Part shown: piece after piece, positions 8,157-17,180 of the stretch
How positions within the stretch are numbered: the stretch's first letter is position 1
Layout of the letters: each line of letters starts with the position of its first letter
NCBI GenBank assembly: GCA_025210965.1
Contig: JAOAQY010000213.1
Span: 1-61,872, forward strand
DNA from: Tissierellales bacterium
Lineage (GTDB): Bacteria; Bacillota; Clostridia; Tissierellales; JAOAQY01
Length of the DNA stretch: 61,872 nucleotides
Direction of reading: 5' to 3'
Translations under genes and position numbers: made by a program
Notes under the pieces: model-generated
Seen by the model: only the letters and a program-made list of their open reading frames with translations
Databases searched by the model: none
What the model was told of the DNA's origin: nothing

Positions 8157-9074
8157 TTAAGCTAATTCTGCTAATTTCACTGCTGTTTGAGCTCCAATTT
8201 TTGCATTGTTAAATACAAGCTCAATATTTGTTTCCAAACTCTTACCTGCAGTAATTTCTTTTACTTTAGCAAGCAAGAATGGTGTACTTTCTTTACCCTT
8301 GATACCCTTCTGCTCTGCTTCTGCAACTGCATCATTTATAGCTTTTGTTATAACATCATAGTCCATTTGATACGCTTCTGGAACTGGATTTGCTACTACA
8401 ACTCCACCTTTAAGATTCATATCCCACTTAGCTTTAAGTGCTAATGCAAGTTCATCTGGGCTATCAACTCTATAGTCAACTCCAAATCCACTTTTTCTAG
8501 TATAGAATGCTGGCAATTCATCTGTTCCAAAACCAACTACTGGAACTCCTTGTGTTTCTAAATATTCAAGAGTAAGTCCAATATCTAGTATAGATTTTGC
8601 TCCTGCGCAAACTACTGCAACATCTGTGTTAGCTAGCTCCATAAGGTCTGCTGATATGTCAAATGTTTCCTGAGCGCCTCTATGAACTCCGCCTATTCCG
8701 CCTGTTGCAAAAACTTTGATTCCGGCCATATTTGCTAAAATCATAGTAGATGCAACTGTAGTCGCTCCATTTAATTTTTTAGCTACTATAAATGGTAAAT
8801 CTCTTCTACTAGCTTTTATTACATCTGTACTTTTCCCAAGTCTCTCAACTTCTTCTTCCGTTAAACCAACTTTCAATACTCCATCTAATATCGCTATTGT
8901 AGCTGGAATTGCTCCATTTTCTCTAACTATTTCTTCAACTTTTAATGCAGTTTCGACATTTTGTGGATATGGCATTCCATGTGAAATGATAGTAGATTCT
9001 AGTGCAACTACAGCCTTTCCTGCTTCTAAAGCTTCTTTTACTTCTGGTTTAATTTCTAAGTATTTTTCTAACAT
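8157..9074 (-). CDS. psuG: Pseudouridine-5'-phosphate glycosidase
   Basis: PsuG splits the C-C glycosidic bond of pseudouridine 5'-phosphate, giving uracil and ribose 5-phosphate, and so recycles RNA-derived pseudouridine. The 305-residue sequence has the family hallmarks [16 protein letters not shown] near the N-terminus, [14 protein letters not shown] and [22 protein letters not shown] in the centre, and [16 protein letters not shown] near residue 227. It overlaps the end of the kinase gene, with AAAGGAG upstream, so the two are co-translated as a complete pseudouridine degradation pair. Confidence 0.95.
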   Translation of the reverse strand: MLEKYLEIKPEVKEALEAGKAVVALESTIISHGMPYPQNVETALKVEEIVRENGAIPATIAILDGVLKVGLTEEEVERLGKSTDVIKASRRDLPFIVAKKLNGATTVASTMILANMAGIKVFATGGIGGVHRGAQETFDISADLMELANTDVAVVCAGAKSILDIGLTLEYLETQGVPVVGFGTDELPAFYTRKSGFGVDYRVDSPDELALALKAKWDMNLKGGVVVANPVPEAYQMDYDVITKAINDAVAEAEQKGIKGKESTPFLLAKVKEITAGKSLETNIELVFNNAKIGAQTAVKLAELA

Positions 9075-10162
9075 AAATCATACTCCTTTAATATATTATT
9101 TATTGTTTCCAGTGAAATATTTGGATTGATTGTTTCTTTATGTCTTAAAGCTACCATGGATGCTCCCATAGCATGCTTTGTACGCTTATTAATTGCATAA
9201 TTATTTAAATGTCCATAAACTAATCCTGCTATAAATGCATCACCTGCACCTGTAGCATTTACTATATCTATTTTAGGTGATCTCAGCCATGCACTTTCAT
9301 TTCCATCAGTATAGTAGACTCCTTCATCTCCTAAACTTATATAGACATTCTTAACTCCTTTAGCTAATAATTTCTCTCCTATTAGTTTTAAACTATTTTC
9401 ATCACTTACCTTTATTCCTGTAAGAAGCTCTGCTTCTATTCTATTTGGCTTTATCGCATGGAATCTGCCAATTAAATCAAGTACTTTTTTTGCCTTTGCT
9501 GATGAAACTGTATCGAGATAAATAGGTATATGTGTATAAGTATTCAATATATACTCAATAGTCTCTCTAGGTATATTAGTATCTAGTACTATTAACTTCG
9601 CGTGTTGTATAACGCTATGTTTTTTCTTTATCAAGTCTACCGTCATTCTGTCAAACAATGACATATGAGCTATAGCTACATCCATGTCTTTTTCGCCGTC
9701 TAATATCGATAAATATGTCGATGTACTAGCATCATTAAATATTGTAGTCGCAGACATGTCTATGCCAGCTTCAATACAATCATTCATTAATTTTTGACCA
9801 TATGGGTCATCTCCAAGTGCTGTTATAAGTTTTACATCTGCACCCATTCTTGTAATATTTTCTGCTATGTTTCTTCCTACCCCTCCAGCAGACATCGTTA
9901 CCTCTCCTGGGTTTGAGTCATTTCTAACCAATGATGAATATGGAACTCCCTGTATATCTATATTCGCTCCACCTATCACAACTACATACTCGTCTTCTTT
10001 TAATACATATCCCTTACCTAGTATATAACCTTTTTTAATCAAATTTGTTATATGAACTGCTACAGATGAACGGGTTATTCCCAAACACTCTGATAAATCT
10101 TTTTGAGAAATAAGCGGATCTCTTTTTAGCAATTCTAGTATTTCCTCTTCTCTTTTCGTCAC
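9068..10162 (-). CDS. psuK: PfkB-family pseudouridine kinase with N-terminal winged-helix domain
   Basis: The C-terminal 300 residues form a PfkB/ribokinase-type sugar kinase: [12 protein letters not shown] at about residue 61, [18 protein letters not shown], and the catalytic anion-hole motif [13 protein letters not shown] near residue 309. Residues 1-55 form a winged helix ([35 protein letters not shown]), as in DNA-binding kinases of this group. The adjacent psuG makes pseudouridine the most likely substrate. The start is a GTG with GAGGTGAT just upstream. The DNA-binding domain suggests that the enzyme also regulates its own operon. Confidence 0.88.
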   Translation of the reverse strand: MTKREEEILELLKRDPLISQKDLSECLGITRSSVAVHITNLIKKGYILGKGYVLKEDEYVVVIGGANIDIQGVPYSSLVRNDSNPGEVTMSAGGVGRNIAENITRMGADVKLITALGDDPYGQKLMNDCIEAGIDMSATTIFNDASTSTYLSILDGEKDMDVAIAHMSLFDRMTVDLIKKKHSVIQHAKLIVLDTNIPRETIEYILNTYTHIPIYLDTVSSAKAKKVLDLIGRFHAIKPNRIEAELLTGIKVSDENSLKLIGEKLLAKGVKNVYISLGDEGVYYTDGNESAWLRSPKIDIVNATGAGDAFIAGLVYGHLNNYAINKRTKHAMGASMVALRHKETINPNISLETINNILKEYDLC

Positions 10163-10189
10163 ATCATCACCTCAACATTTGCTTACTTC

Positions 10190-10205
10190 TTAAGCAATAG
10201 CTTAA
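10190..10205. promoter_or_regulatory. Palindrome downstream of the psuK promoter (candidate operator)
   Basis: TTAAGC and GCTTAA form a perfect six-base dyad with a four-base spacer, immediately downstream of the -10 box. Its place between promoter and psuK start makes it a candidate site for the winged-helix domain of the PsuK protein itself. Confidence 0.5.
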
Positions 10206-10209
10206 ATAT

Positions 10210-10238
10210 AGAATAGCATGTTTTCATTAAAGATTCAA
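10210..10238 (-). promoter_or_regulatory. Promoter of psuK-psuG
   Basis: The minus strand has TTGAAT (10233-10238), a 17-base spacer and TATTCT (10210-10215). The start codon of psuK is about 48 bases further on. Confidence 0.65.
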
Positions 10239-10272
10239 TACCTTTTTTCAAAAAATTTTTTTAAATTTTCTA

Positions 10273-10301
10273 TTGACTTTTACTCGTTATGTACGTATAA
10301 T
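10273..10301 (+). promoter_or_regulatory. Promoter of the metNIQ operon
   Basis: TTGACT (10273-10278), 17 bases, then a perfect TATAAT (10296-10301) lie about 30 bases upstream of the SAM aptamer. Confidence 0.88.
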
Positions 10302-10331
10302 TAATTTTATTACAAAAACAAAATACGAATG

Positions 10332-10440
10332 CTCTTATCAAGAGTGGCTGAGGGACTGGCCCTATGACGCCCAGCAACCAGTATCTCCATTAAGATACAT
10401 GGTGCTAAATCCTGCGGTAAATTTACCGGAAGATGAGAGA
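10332..10440 (+). ncRNA. SAM-I (S-box) riboswitch
   Basis: The conserved S-box sequence runs from CTCTTATCAAGAGTGGCTGA through GGGACTGGCCCTATGA and GCCCAGCAACC to CCGGAAGATGAGAG, whose end pairs with the start (P1). It precedes a methionine importer operon, so SAM should switch the operon off. A terminator follows at 10473. Confidence 0.97.
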
Positions 10441-10472
10441 GGTCTCTTTTTTATACTCAAAATTTAAAAATC

Positions 10473-10505
10473 AAGGTCCTCCTAGTCTTTAGGAGGACCT
10501 TTTTT
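10473..10505 (+). terminator. SAM riboswitch terminator
   Basis: AAGGTCCTCCTA pairs with TAGGAGGACCTT and is followed by a T run, 22 bases before the metN start codon. This is the expression platform of the S-box leader. Confidence 0.93.
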
Positions 10506-10526
10506 CGAGCATATTTGGAGGTTATT

Positions 10527-11333
10527 ATGATTAAACTAAATAATTTGAGTAAGACTTTTATAACAAAAGACTCTTCATTCAAAGCGTTAGATGGTGTTTC
10601 ATTAGAAATTAATTCTGGAGACATTTTTGGCATTATCGGACTTAGTGGTGCTGGGAAATCAACTCTAATAAGGCTACTAAATAGATTAGAAGAACCTGAT
10701 TGCGGCGAAATATATTTTGATTCTACTAATGTATTGACCCTTTCAAATAAAGAGCTTAGATCATTTAGACAAAAGCATAGCATGATATTTCAAGGATTCA
10801 ACCTACTAAGTTCGCGAACAGTCGCTGGAAACATTGGTTTTCCCCTCGAAATTTTAGGATGGTCTAAAAAAGACATCAATTCTCGAGTTGATGAACTCTT
10901 AGAATTAGTTGAATTAAGTGATAAAAAGCTATCATATCCATCTCAACTAAGTGGTGGTCAAAAGCAGAGGGTTGCAATAGCTAGAGCTCTCGCAAACAAT
11001 CCAAAGGTTTTGCTTTGTGACGAAGCCACTTCTGCTTTAGATCCACAGACTACGCACTCCATATTGTCTCTTTTAAGAGAATTACAAAAGAAATTCAATC
11101 TTACAATAGTAATGATTACTCACCAAATGGAAGTAGTCAAGGAAATATGCGATAGGGTAGCTATAATTGAATCTGGAAAAATAATTGAGGAAAATTCTGT
11201 AGAGGAAATTTTCTCAAATCCTAAATCTAAAACAGGCAAAAATTTTGTAAGTGCTATTAAAGGACATTTTCCAAATAGCAATAAAATTTCAAATGTAATA
11301 CCACTAAAACAGGAGGTTAGTTTACATGGATAA
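10527..11333 (+). CDS. metN: Methionine ABC transporter ATP-binding protein, lacking the C-terminal regulatory domain
   Basis: MetN drives methionine import with MetI and MetQ. The ABC domain is complete: Walker [10 protein letters not shown] (about residue 38), Q-loop, signature LSGGQKQR, Walker [13 protein letters not shown] and a switch histidine in MITHQ. The start is the ATG at 10527, five bases after GGAGG. With 268 residues it is much shorter than the usual MetN of about 340: it stops soon after the ABC domain, so the C-terminal NIL/ACT-like domain that mediates feedback inhibition by methionine in E. coli is missing. metI starts before metN ends, so there is no room for a frameshifted remnant. 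Confidence 0.93.
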   Translation: MIKLNNLSKTFITKDSSFKALDGVSLEINSGDIFGIIGLSGAGKSTLIRLLNRLEEPDCGEIYFDSTNVLTLSNKELRSFRQKHSMIFQGFNLLSSRTVAGNIGFPLEILGWSKKDINSRVDELLELVELSDKKLSYPSQLSGGQKQRVAIARALANNPKVLLCDEATSALDPQTTHSILSLLRELQKKFNLTIVMITHQMEVVKEICDRVAIIESGKIIEENSVEEIFSNPKSKTGKNFVSAIKGHFPNSNKISNVIPLKQEVSLHG

Positions 11334-11979
11334 TATATTAGAACTTTTAGGCGGACCACTTTTAGAAACACTTTATATGGTTTTCGCTTCATCATTTTTT
11401 GCATTAATCGTTGGCCTTCCACTAGGTATAATACTTTATATTACCGGAAATCCCCAACTCATGCCAAATAAGTATATAAATCAAACATTAGGTGGAATTG
11501 TTAATATATTTAGATCCTTCCCATTTATCGTTCTAATGATTTTATTGTTACCACTTTCTAGAATTGTTATAGGTACTAGTATAGGTACTAGTGCTAGTAT
11601 TTTACCTTTGTCAATTGCAGCTGCACCTTTCATTGCCAGAGTGGTTGAAAATGCATTATTGGAAATCGACTGTGGAATAATAGAAGCTGCTAGATCTATG
11701 GGAAGTTCGCTATTTCAAATTATATTAAAGGTTCTCTTGCCAGAATCACTTCCATCACTTGTAAATGGCATGATTCTTACTATAATAAATCTAATAGGTT
11801 ATTCTGCAATGGCCGGTGCAATCGGTGGTGGTGGTCTAGGAGATCTTGCTATTCGCTATGGTTATTATCGTTTTCAAACCGACACAATGCTTGCAGCAAT
11901 AATTGTAATAATAATTTTAGTTCAAAGTATTCAATTTTTTGGCAATCGCTTAGTTTCTAAACTCATGTTGTATCGCTAA
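11326..11979 (+). CDS. metI: Methionine ABC transporter permease
   Basis: MetI is the membrane channel subunit. The 217 residues contain five hydrophobic segments and the EAA coupling motif [22 protein letters not shown] at about residues 119-140, which contacts MetN. The family landmarks [15 protein letters not shown] and [18 protein letters not shown] are present. The gene overlaps metN by eight bases and has an AGGAGG RBS inside the metN end. Confidence 0.96.
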   Translation: MDNILELLGGPLLETLYMVFASSFFALIVGLPLGIILYITGNPQLMPNKYINQTLGGIVNIFRSFPFIVLMILLLPLSRIVIGTSIGTSASILPLSIAAAPFIARVVENALLEIDCGIIEAARSMGSSLFQIILKVLLPESLPSLVNGMILTIINLIGYSAMAGAIGGGGLGDLAIRYGYYRFQTDTMLAAIIVIIILVQSIQFFGNRLVSKLMLYR

Positions 11980-12021
11980 ATAATTAAAATAAAATAATAA
12001 TATATACTCAGGAGGTTTTTT

Positions 12022-12825
12022 ATGAAAAAGAAAATTTTAGTTGGAAGTTTATTTTTAGTATTGTTTGCACTTTTAGTTGGCTGTGGTTCAAAATCAGAAG
12101 AAAAAAAATTGACTATTGGGGCTACTCCAGTACCACATGCGGAATTATTAAATTTAATTAAAGACGATTTAGCAAAAGAAGGGATTACCCTTGAAGTAAA
12201 AGAATTTACAGATTATGTACAACCTAATATAGCTGTATCAAATGGTGATTTAGATGCAAACTTCTTTCAGCATCTTCCATATTTAGAGAATTTCTGTAAA
12301 GAACAAAATATAGAATTAGCCAGTATTGCTACTATACACGTAGAACCACTAGGTCTTTTTTCTAAAAAGTACACTAGCTTAGATCAATTACCAGATGGCG
12401 CTAGAATTGCAGTTCCTAATGATCCTACAAATGAAGGACGTGCACTTTTACTTCTTCAAGCACATGATTTGATTACTTTATCTGAAACAGCAAGTCTTGA
12501 GGGTACGGTAAATGATATCACTTCTAACCCTAGAAATTTTGAATTTTCTGAGTTAGAAGCTGCTCAACTACCTAGGATATTAGATGATTTTGATGGAGCT
12601 ATTATAAATGGTAATTATGCTCTTGAAGCAGACTTATCTCCTGCTGAAGATGCTCTCTTAGTTGAAGGTGCTGAATCTCCATATGCAAATATAATCGCTG
12701 TAAAAAAAGGTGATGAAAAAAGAGAAGATTTAGCTAAATTAGTAGAAGTTCTTCAATCTGAAAAGGTAGAAAAATATATACTTGATAATTACAAAGGCGG
12801 AGTTTTACCTGCATTTTCGAAATAA
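12022..12825 (+). CDS. metQ: Methionine-binding lipoprotein
   Basis: MetQ is the lipid-anchored substrate-binding protein of the importer. A signal peptide ends in the lipobox LLVGC with the acylated cysteine at residue 21. The mature part shows the NlpA family sequences TIGATPVPHAELL, QPNIAVSNGDLDANFFQHLPYLE and IAVPNDPTNEGRALLLL. It follows metI by 42 bases with AGGAGG upstream, and the operon ends at the terminator just downstream. Confidence 0.96.
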   Translation: MKKKILVGSLFLVLFALLVGCGSKSEEKKLTIGATPVPHAELLNLIKDDLAKEGITLEVKEFTDYVQPNIAVSNGDLDANFFQHLPYLENFCKEQNIELASIATIHVEPLGLFSKKYTSLDQLPDGARIAVPNDPTNEGRALLLLQAHDLITLSETASLEGTVNDITSNPRNFEFSELEAAQLPRILDDFDGAIINGNYALEADLSPAEDALLVEGAESPYANIIAVKKGDEKREDLAKLVEVLQSEKVEKYILDNYKGGVLPAFSK

Positions 12826-12841
12826 GAATTAATTTATATTA

Positions 12842-12893
12842 AAAGGGCTTGTATCAAAATCGATTTATTTATCAATTTTGATACAAGCCCTTT
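12842..12893. terminator. Bidirectional terminator between metQ and the HAD-like gene
   Basis: A 17-bp stem, from AAAGGGCTTGTATCAAAAT to its inverse at 12875-12893, serves convergent metQ (plus) and the minus-strand gene ending at 12897. T residues follow on both strands. Confidence 0.85.
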
Positions 12894-12896
12894 ACT

Positions 12897-13367
12897 TTAA
12901 CCTCTAAGCGTAGCTACTAATCTATTCGTCTTTAATAATAGTTTTAGAGCCTCTTCTCTGTTTCCGATTATTATGTCACTATTTAGCATAGCTTCTCTAG
13001 CACAGCCCTCTTCACCCATAACACAGATTGAAAGTGCTGCTTCCTCTAGCATTTTTATATCTATTCTTCCATTTCCAATAGCTACTGTATTTTCCCAACC
13101 CAATTTTTCAATTAAGTCAAACTTTTCTTTGCTGCCATTTTCTTTAGATGTCACTATAACTTCAGCAGGCTCATCTTCAAATAGCGATCGTACATTTCCA
13201 TTTGTATCTGCCGATATTACATAAACATCTAATTTAAGACTCAGCAATCTGAGATCCTCTAATATCTCATCTTCTACTTTTCCATCTTTGGCAATTGTTC
13301 CATTAAAATCCAAAACCAAATTCTCTAATTTGTAGGTTCTATAACCTGGTACTGTAATTTCCAACAT
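12897..13367 (-). CDS. HAD-superfamily protein of the soluble P-type ATPase-like group (COG4087)
   Basis: The 156-residue protein contains the HAD motif I as LVLDFNGTIAKDG with the nucleophile aspartate at residue 20, a threonine/serine motif in YVISADT, and motif IV in VAIGNGRIDIKMLEEAALSI. It resembles the stand-alone P-domain-like proteins named soluble P-type ATPases. The residue two after the nucleophile is asparagine rather than the general-acid aspartate of ordinary HAD phosphatases, so turnover may be slow or different. The substrate is unknown. It is 27 bases downstream of ndk and likely co-transcribed. Confidence 0.8.
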   Translation of the reverse strand: MLEITVPGYRTYKLENLVLDFNGTIAKDGKVEDEILEDLRLLSLKLDVYVISADTNGNVRSLFEDEPAEVIVTSKENGSKEKFDLIEKLGWENTVAIGNGRIDIKMLEEAALSICVMGEEGCAREAMLNSDIIIGNREEALKLLLKTNRLVATLRG

Positions 13368-13394
13368 AACTTCTCGGTCTCCTAACTTTACTTC

Positions 13395-13805
13395 TTAATG
13401 TTTTTCGGGAAACCAAATCCTAATCTCCCGCTGTGCTGCTTCTCCACTATCTGATGCATGAACTATATTTCTAGTCGTACTATTTGCGAAATCACCTCTT
13501 ATAGTCCCTGGCAATGCTACTTTAAAGTTTTTATCCCCATTCATATTCCTTATAACTTCAATCGCCTCATTACCCTCAACTATCATAACAAAAACAGGGC
13601 CTTCCATAAAGTAATTCACCAATTCTTCGAAAAACGGTTTTCCGCTGTGTTCCTCATAATGTAATTCAACGATGGAACGATCAGGAGAAACAACCTTGCA
13701 ACTTTTTATTTCAAATTTTCTTTTTTCATAGCGAGATATTACCTCTCCTACTAATCCTCTTTTTACACCATCAGGTTTTATAATTACCAAGGTTTGTTCT
13801 TTCAT
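13395..13805 (-). CDS. ndk: Nucleoside-diphosphate kinase
   Basis: Ndk equilibrates nucleoside tri- and diphosphates through a phosphohistidine. The catalytic histidine is residue 116 in NIVHASDS, and the substrate-binding segments VIIKPDGVKRGLVGE and LPGTIRGDFA are intact. The ATG at 13805 was preferred to the GTG three codons upstream because AAAGGAGG stands eight bases before it, while the GTG overlaps that RBS. The length of 136 residues is normal. Confidence 0.96.
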   Translation of the reverse strand: MKEQTLVIIKPDGVKRGLVGEVISRYEKRKFEIKSCKVVSPDRSIVELHYEEHSGKPFFEELVNYFMEGPVFVMIVEGNEAIEVIRNMNGDKNFKVALPGTIRGDFANSTTRNIVHASDSGEAAQREIRIWFPEKH

Positions 13806-13869
13806 ATCGGCCACCTCCTTTAGTCTATAGTCTTATGTTTAGATACCCATTTTATTTAATTTCAAGCTT

Positions 13870-15225
13870 TTATTCTCCAGCAACTACCAAATTTCCAACT
13901 GCTATTGAAGGTGTTCCAATATATGAACCCCCAGATGGCATTCCGAATTCTAAATCATTTCCAATGCACTTTATATTTTTTAATATATCATAGAAATTTC
14001 CAGCAATAGTTATTTGATCTACTGGGTATTCTATCTTACCATCTTTGAAGTAATATCCTTCAGCTAATAGAGAAAACTGTCCTGACAATGCATTTACACC
14101 AGAATGTAATCCTGATAAATCCGAAATCAAAAGACCCTCTCCAATCTCTTGCATCATATCTTCTCTAGTTTTTTCGCCTTTTTCTATATATAAATTCGAC
14201 GGACTAATTCCAAGAGTTCCTTTGTAAGAGCTCTTATGTGCATGCCCTGTTGATCTTATTCCATCTTTTTTAGCTGTTTTTAAATTGTGGAAATACGTTT
14301 TCAATTGTCCGTTTTCTATAATTTTTTGAGGTCTAGTAGCAACTCCCTCGCTATCATAACCTCTACTTGCTAAACCTACTTCTAAATGCGGATTATCTAT
14401 TAAGTTGAACTCGCTTACCGCTATTTGCTCTCCTAATTTCCCTTTTAATGCAGACAAATCTTTTTGTACACTTTCCGCTGAAAAATTTGATAGAAATGTT
14501 GAAAATAAATCACCCATAGCATCATATCTGAGTATTATTTCATAATTTCCAGTCTTAACCGGTTTAGCTCCTAATTTAGACAATCCCTCATCAACTATTT
14601 TCTTAGCTAATTCTTCGTAGTCAAATTTGCTGAAATCATTTCCAATTTGATGATTTCCTGCTGTTTTCGTGCTTCCATTTTCTTCAAATACCGCTGAAGC
14701 ATAAACATAGGCCATATTACCTCTATCATTCAAACTCAAATTCTTCGTGTTAGTTATACTAGTTTTTGCCTTTCCCTCTCCGTAGATTGCTTGATTAACT
14801 TTCTGCACTCTAGAATCCATAGACTTAATTGTTTTTTCTAAGTTTTTTACAAATTCTATTTTATCAAGTTGGTCAATTTCATCTAGATTAGAATTATAAT
14901 TATCTATAATCTTATATTCCTTATCTCCTGCATATATTTCATATTCATCATCACTATCTATAATCATAGCATTTTCTTGGACTGCCTTTGCTAATTCAAG
15001 TAAATCTTCTTCTTCTAATTTTTCTGCATAGGCATAACCCATTTTACCGTCGTATTTTCCTCTAATTGATACTCCAAACTCTTCTGAAAGACTATATTTA
15101 TCTATTTCACCTTCGTAGATTTTAACCGAAAAATTATCGCTTTCCTGTACATATATTTCCACGTCTTCTAAACCCAATTCATAGGCTTCTCGAAATAGTT
15201 TTTCAATGGTATTATTATCTATCAT
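13870..15225 (-). CDS. pmbA: PmbA/TldE family protein (non-catalytic partner of TldD)
   Basis: TldD and PmbA form a heterodimeric metalloprotease that trims unfolded peptides in other bacteria; the PmbA subunit lacks the zinc site. This 451-residue protein has the family segments DVEIYVQESDNFSVKIYEGEID, SSYKGTLGISPSNLYIEKGE and LSGLHSGVNALSGQFSLLAEGYY and no HEXXXH motif. The start codon pair GTG-ATG overlaps the tldD stop, and I took the ATG. Directly downstream of tldD, the pair is an operon. Confidence 0.92.
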   Translation of the reverse strand: MIDNNTIEKLFREAYELGLEDVEIYVQESDNFSVKIYEGEIDKYSLSEEFGVSIRGKYDGKMGYAYAEKLEEEDLLELAKAVQENAMIIDSDDEYEIYAGDKEYKIIDNYNSNLDEIDQLDKIEFVKNLEKTIKSMDSRVQKVNQAIYGEGKAKTSITNTKNLSLNDRGNMAYVYASAVFEENGSTKTAGNHQIGNDFSKFDYEELAKKIVDEGLSKLGAKPVKTGNYEIILRYDAMGDLFSTFLSNFSAESVQKDLSALKGKLGEQIAVSEFNLIDNPHLEVGLASRGYDSEGVATRPQKIIENGQLKTYFHNLKTAKKDGIRSTGHAHKSSYKGTLGISPSNLYIEKGEKTREDMMQEIGEGLLISDLSGLHSGVNALSGQFSLLAEGYYFKDGKIEYPVDQITIAGNFYDILKNIKCIGNDLEFGMPSGGSYIGTPSIAVGNLVVAGE

Positions 15226-15227
15226 CA

Positions 15228-16619
15228 CTACTCACCCTTTCTTCCACCAACTGTTATATTTTGAACTCTAATTGTCGGTTGTCCAACATTAACAGGCAAC
15301 GAGCCACTAACAGAACCACACATACCTTGTCCGTGTTCTAAATCACTACTTACTTTATCGATATTTTTAAGTACTTCACTTCCTGTTCCGATAAGAGTAG
15401 CACCTCTAACAGGCTTAGTAATCTTTCCATTCTCTATCATATAACCTTCCATTACTGCAAAATTAAAATCACCAGTAGCTGGATTTACAGAACCACCGCC
15501 CATATATTTTGCATATATTCCACTCTCTGTGCTAGAAATCATTTCTTCTATTGAATCTTTTCCTGGAGCTATAAATGTATTTGTCATCCTAGATGTAGGT
15601 GCATATTTATAAGATTGTCTTCTAGAAGAACCTGTTGGGTCCATTTTCATACGCCTTCCATTTAATTTATCAATTAAATATCCTTTTAATACACCATTTT
15701 CTATAAGTATATTTTTTTTACAGAATTCACCTTCATCATCTATATTTTGAGAACCCCATGCATTTGTAATAGTTCCATCATCTATAGCACTTACACAATC
15801 AGCTGCTATTTTCTCTCCTAGCTTATCTGAAAATACGGAAACACCCTTTGCCACCGATGTCGCCTCTAAACTATGTCCGCATGCCTCGTGGAATATTACT
15901 CCACCAAATTCATTGTTTATTATAACTGGCATTTTTCCACTCGGACATTCTTCTGCATTTAGCATTGTAACTGCTATTCTTGCAGATTCTCTTGCATAGT
16001 CTTCTATATTTATATCATCATAAAATTCAAATCCCTTATGAGCTCCTGGTCCATAAAATCCAGTTTGCATTTCTCCATCTTTTGATGCCACAGACTGCAT
16101 CGCCATTCTAGTTCTAATTCTCTGATCTTCAATCCATTTTCCTTCGGTATTTGCAATCAAAACATTTTGTTTTGAATCTTGATATCTTATCATAGCTTGA
16201 GTGATAGAATCATCGTAAGAATTTATTGTCTCATGCGCTCTTCTCATAAGTTCTACCTTTTGCATTTTGGCTATTGTCTCCGGCAATACTTTAACTTCAT
16301 GTCTATTTGAATACTCTACTCTATTGAGCTTTATATCACCATTTATACTTACATCTGCCATCAATGCTTTTGATGCGTTTTGAGCCATTTTTATCAGGTG
16401 ATTTTCCTCTTTTTGACTAGTGTAAACATATATGCTTTTAAATCCATTAAAAATTCTAAGTCCTATACCAAAGTCTTTTCCAGATAAGGCATTTTCAACC
16501 TTACCACCTAACATAACTATACCTGTCGCTGTCTTTTGCTCTACAAACAATTCTGCAAAATCCCCGCCATAAGCAACTGCAGCTTCAAGTACTCTTCTTA
16601 CAGTCTCTTGATTTAACAT
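15228..16619 (-). CDS. tldD: TldD metalloprotease subunit
   Basis: This is the catalytic half of the TldD/PmbA protease. The zinc-binding HEACGH lies at residues 244-249 (HEXXXH), in the conserved frame GGVIFHEACGHSLEAT. Further family segments are GVSVFSDKLGE, DPTGSSRRQSYKYAPTSRMTNTF and YMGGGSVNPATGDFNFAV. An AGGAGG RBS lies eight bases upstream of the ATG. The gene follows the CYTH gene and precedes pmbA. Confidence 0.94.
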   Translation of the reverse strand: MLNQETVRRVLEAAVAYGGDFAELFVEQKTATGIVMLGGKVENALSGKDFGIGLRIFNGFKSIYVYTSQKEENHLIKMAQNASKALMADVSINGDIKLNRVEYSNRHEVKVLPETIAKMQKVELMRRAHETINSYDDSITQAMIRYQDSKQNVLIANTEGKWIEDQRIRTRMAMQSVASKDGEMQTGFYGPGAHKGFEFYDDINIEDYARESARIAVTMLNAEECPSGKMPVIINNEFGGVIFHEACGHSLEATSVAKGVSVFSDKLGEKIAADCVSAIDDGTITNAWGSQNIDDEGEFCKKNILIENGVLKGYLIDKLNGRRMKMDPTGSSRRQSYKYAPTSRMTNTFIAPGKDSIEEMISSTESGIYAKYMGGGSVNPATGDFNFAVMEGYMIENGKITKPVRGATLIGTGSEVLKNIDKVSSDLEHGQGMCGSVSGSLPVNVGQPTIRVQNITVGGRKGE

Positions 16620-16631
16620 TTTCCCAGCCTC

Positions 16632-17180
16632 CTATTTCAAATTCTTTTCTTTTCTCAATGTATTTATAGATTTCGTAGTTAATTGCGACTCATTTAAATC
16701 TAAAAGTCTAACTGCTCTTTCTAAATCTTCATTTTTGCAAACTTCTATCTCCATATATGGATCTGGATATGTTTTATCATCCCAAATATCAATTTCAAAT
16801 AATATCTCTTCAAATCTATAAGATACTCTTTTCTTCTCTCCACGGTGTAATACTTCTATTCCAACGGCTTTCATTATTTCCACCATAACTTCAGGCTTTT
16901 CTATTCTAGTCTCTATTTCTTCATGTACTCTACTAGTTTCATCTACACACAATTTCTTCTTCAGTGTAAATTCATGGTACTCCTCATTCGAAATTAAATC
17001 TTCAACCGATCTAACTCTCAAATATCCATCTATTCCATTTTTACTTAGACAATCATCTGTATCAAAAACAATATTTTGTTGAATTTCCTCTTTGACTTTT
17101 ATTGCACCAATCTCTAAAAGTTTCTCTTTAATTTCTTCTACATCAATATTCAATACTTTAATTTCTATCTCTCTAGACAT
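16632..17180 (-). CDS. CYTH domain protein (triphosphate tunnel metalloenzyme family)
   Basis: The N-terminal EIEIK (ExExK) at residues 4-8 marks the CYTH/triphosphate tunnel fold, which includes class IV adenylate cyclases, thiamine triphosphatases and inorganic triphosphatases. Basic residues follow in DGYLRVRS and a paired EFTLKKK, with the acidic EIDIWDD and YMEIEV in the C-terminal half, as expected for the tunnel. At 182 residues it has the size of CyaB/ThTPase-like members. Substrate cannot be told from sequence. It overlaps the upstream phosphoesterase gene by eight bases. Confidence 0.85.
   Translation of the reverse strand: MSREIEIKVLNIDVEEIKEKLLEIGAIKVKEEIQQNIVFDTDDCLSKNGIDGYLRVRSVEDLISNEEYHEFTLKKKLCVDETSRVHEEIETRIEKPEVMVEIMKAVGIEVLHRGEKKRVSYRFEEILFEIDIWDDKTYPDPYMEIEVCKNEDLERAVRLLDLNESQLTTKSINTLRKEKNLK

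Noticed and set aside
8716-9129. Open frame of 137 codons on the plus strand inside psuG
   Set aside because: Antisense to a well-identified gene, no RBS, composition of a mirror frame.
11569-11592. Two tandem copies of a 12-base repeat in metI
   Set aside because: It encodes the conserved GTSIGTS segment of the permease family, so it is not a separate element.
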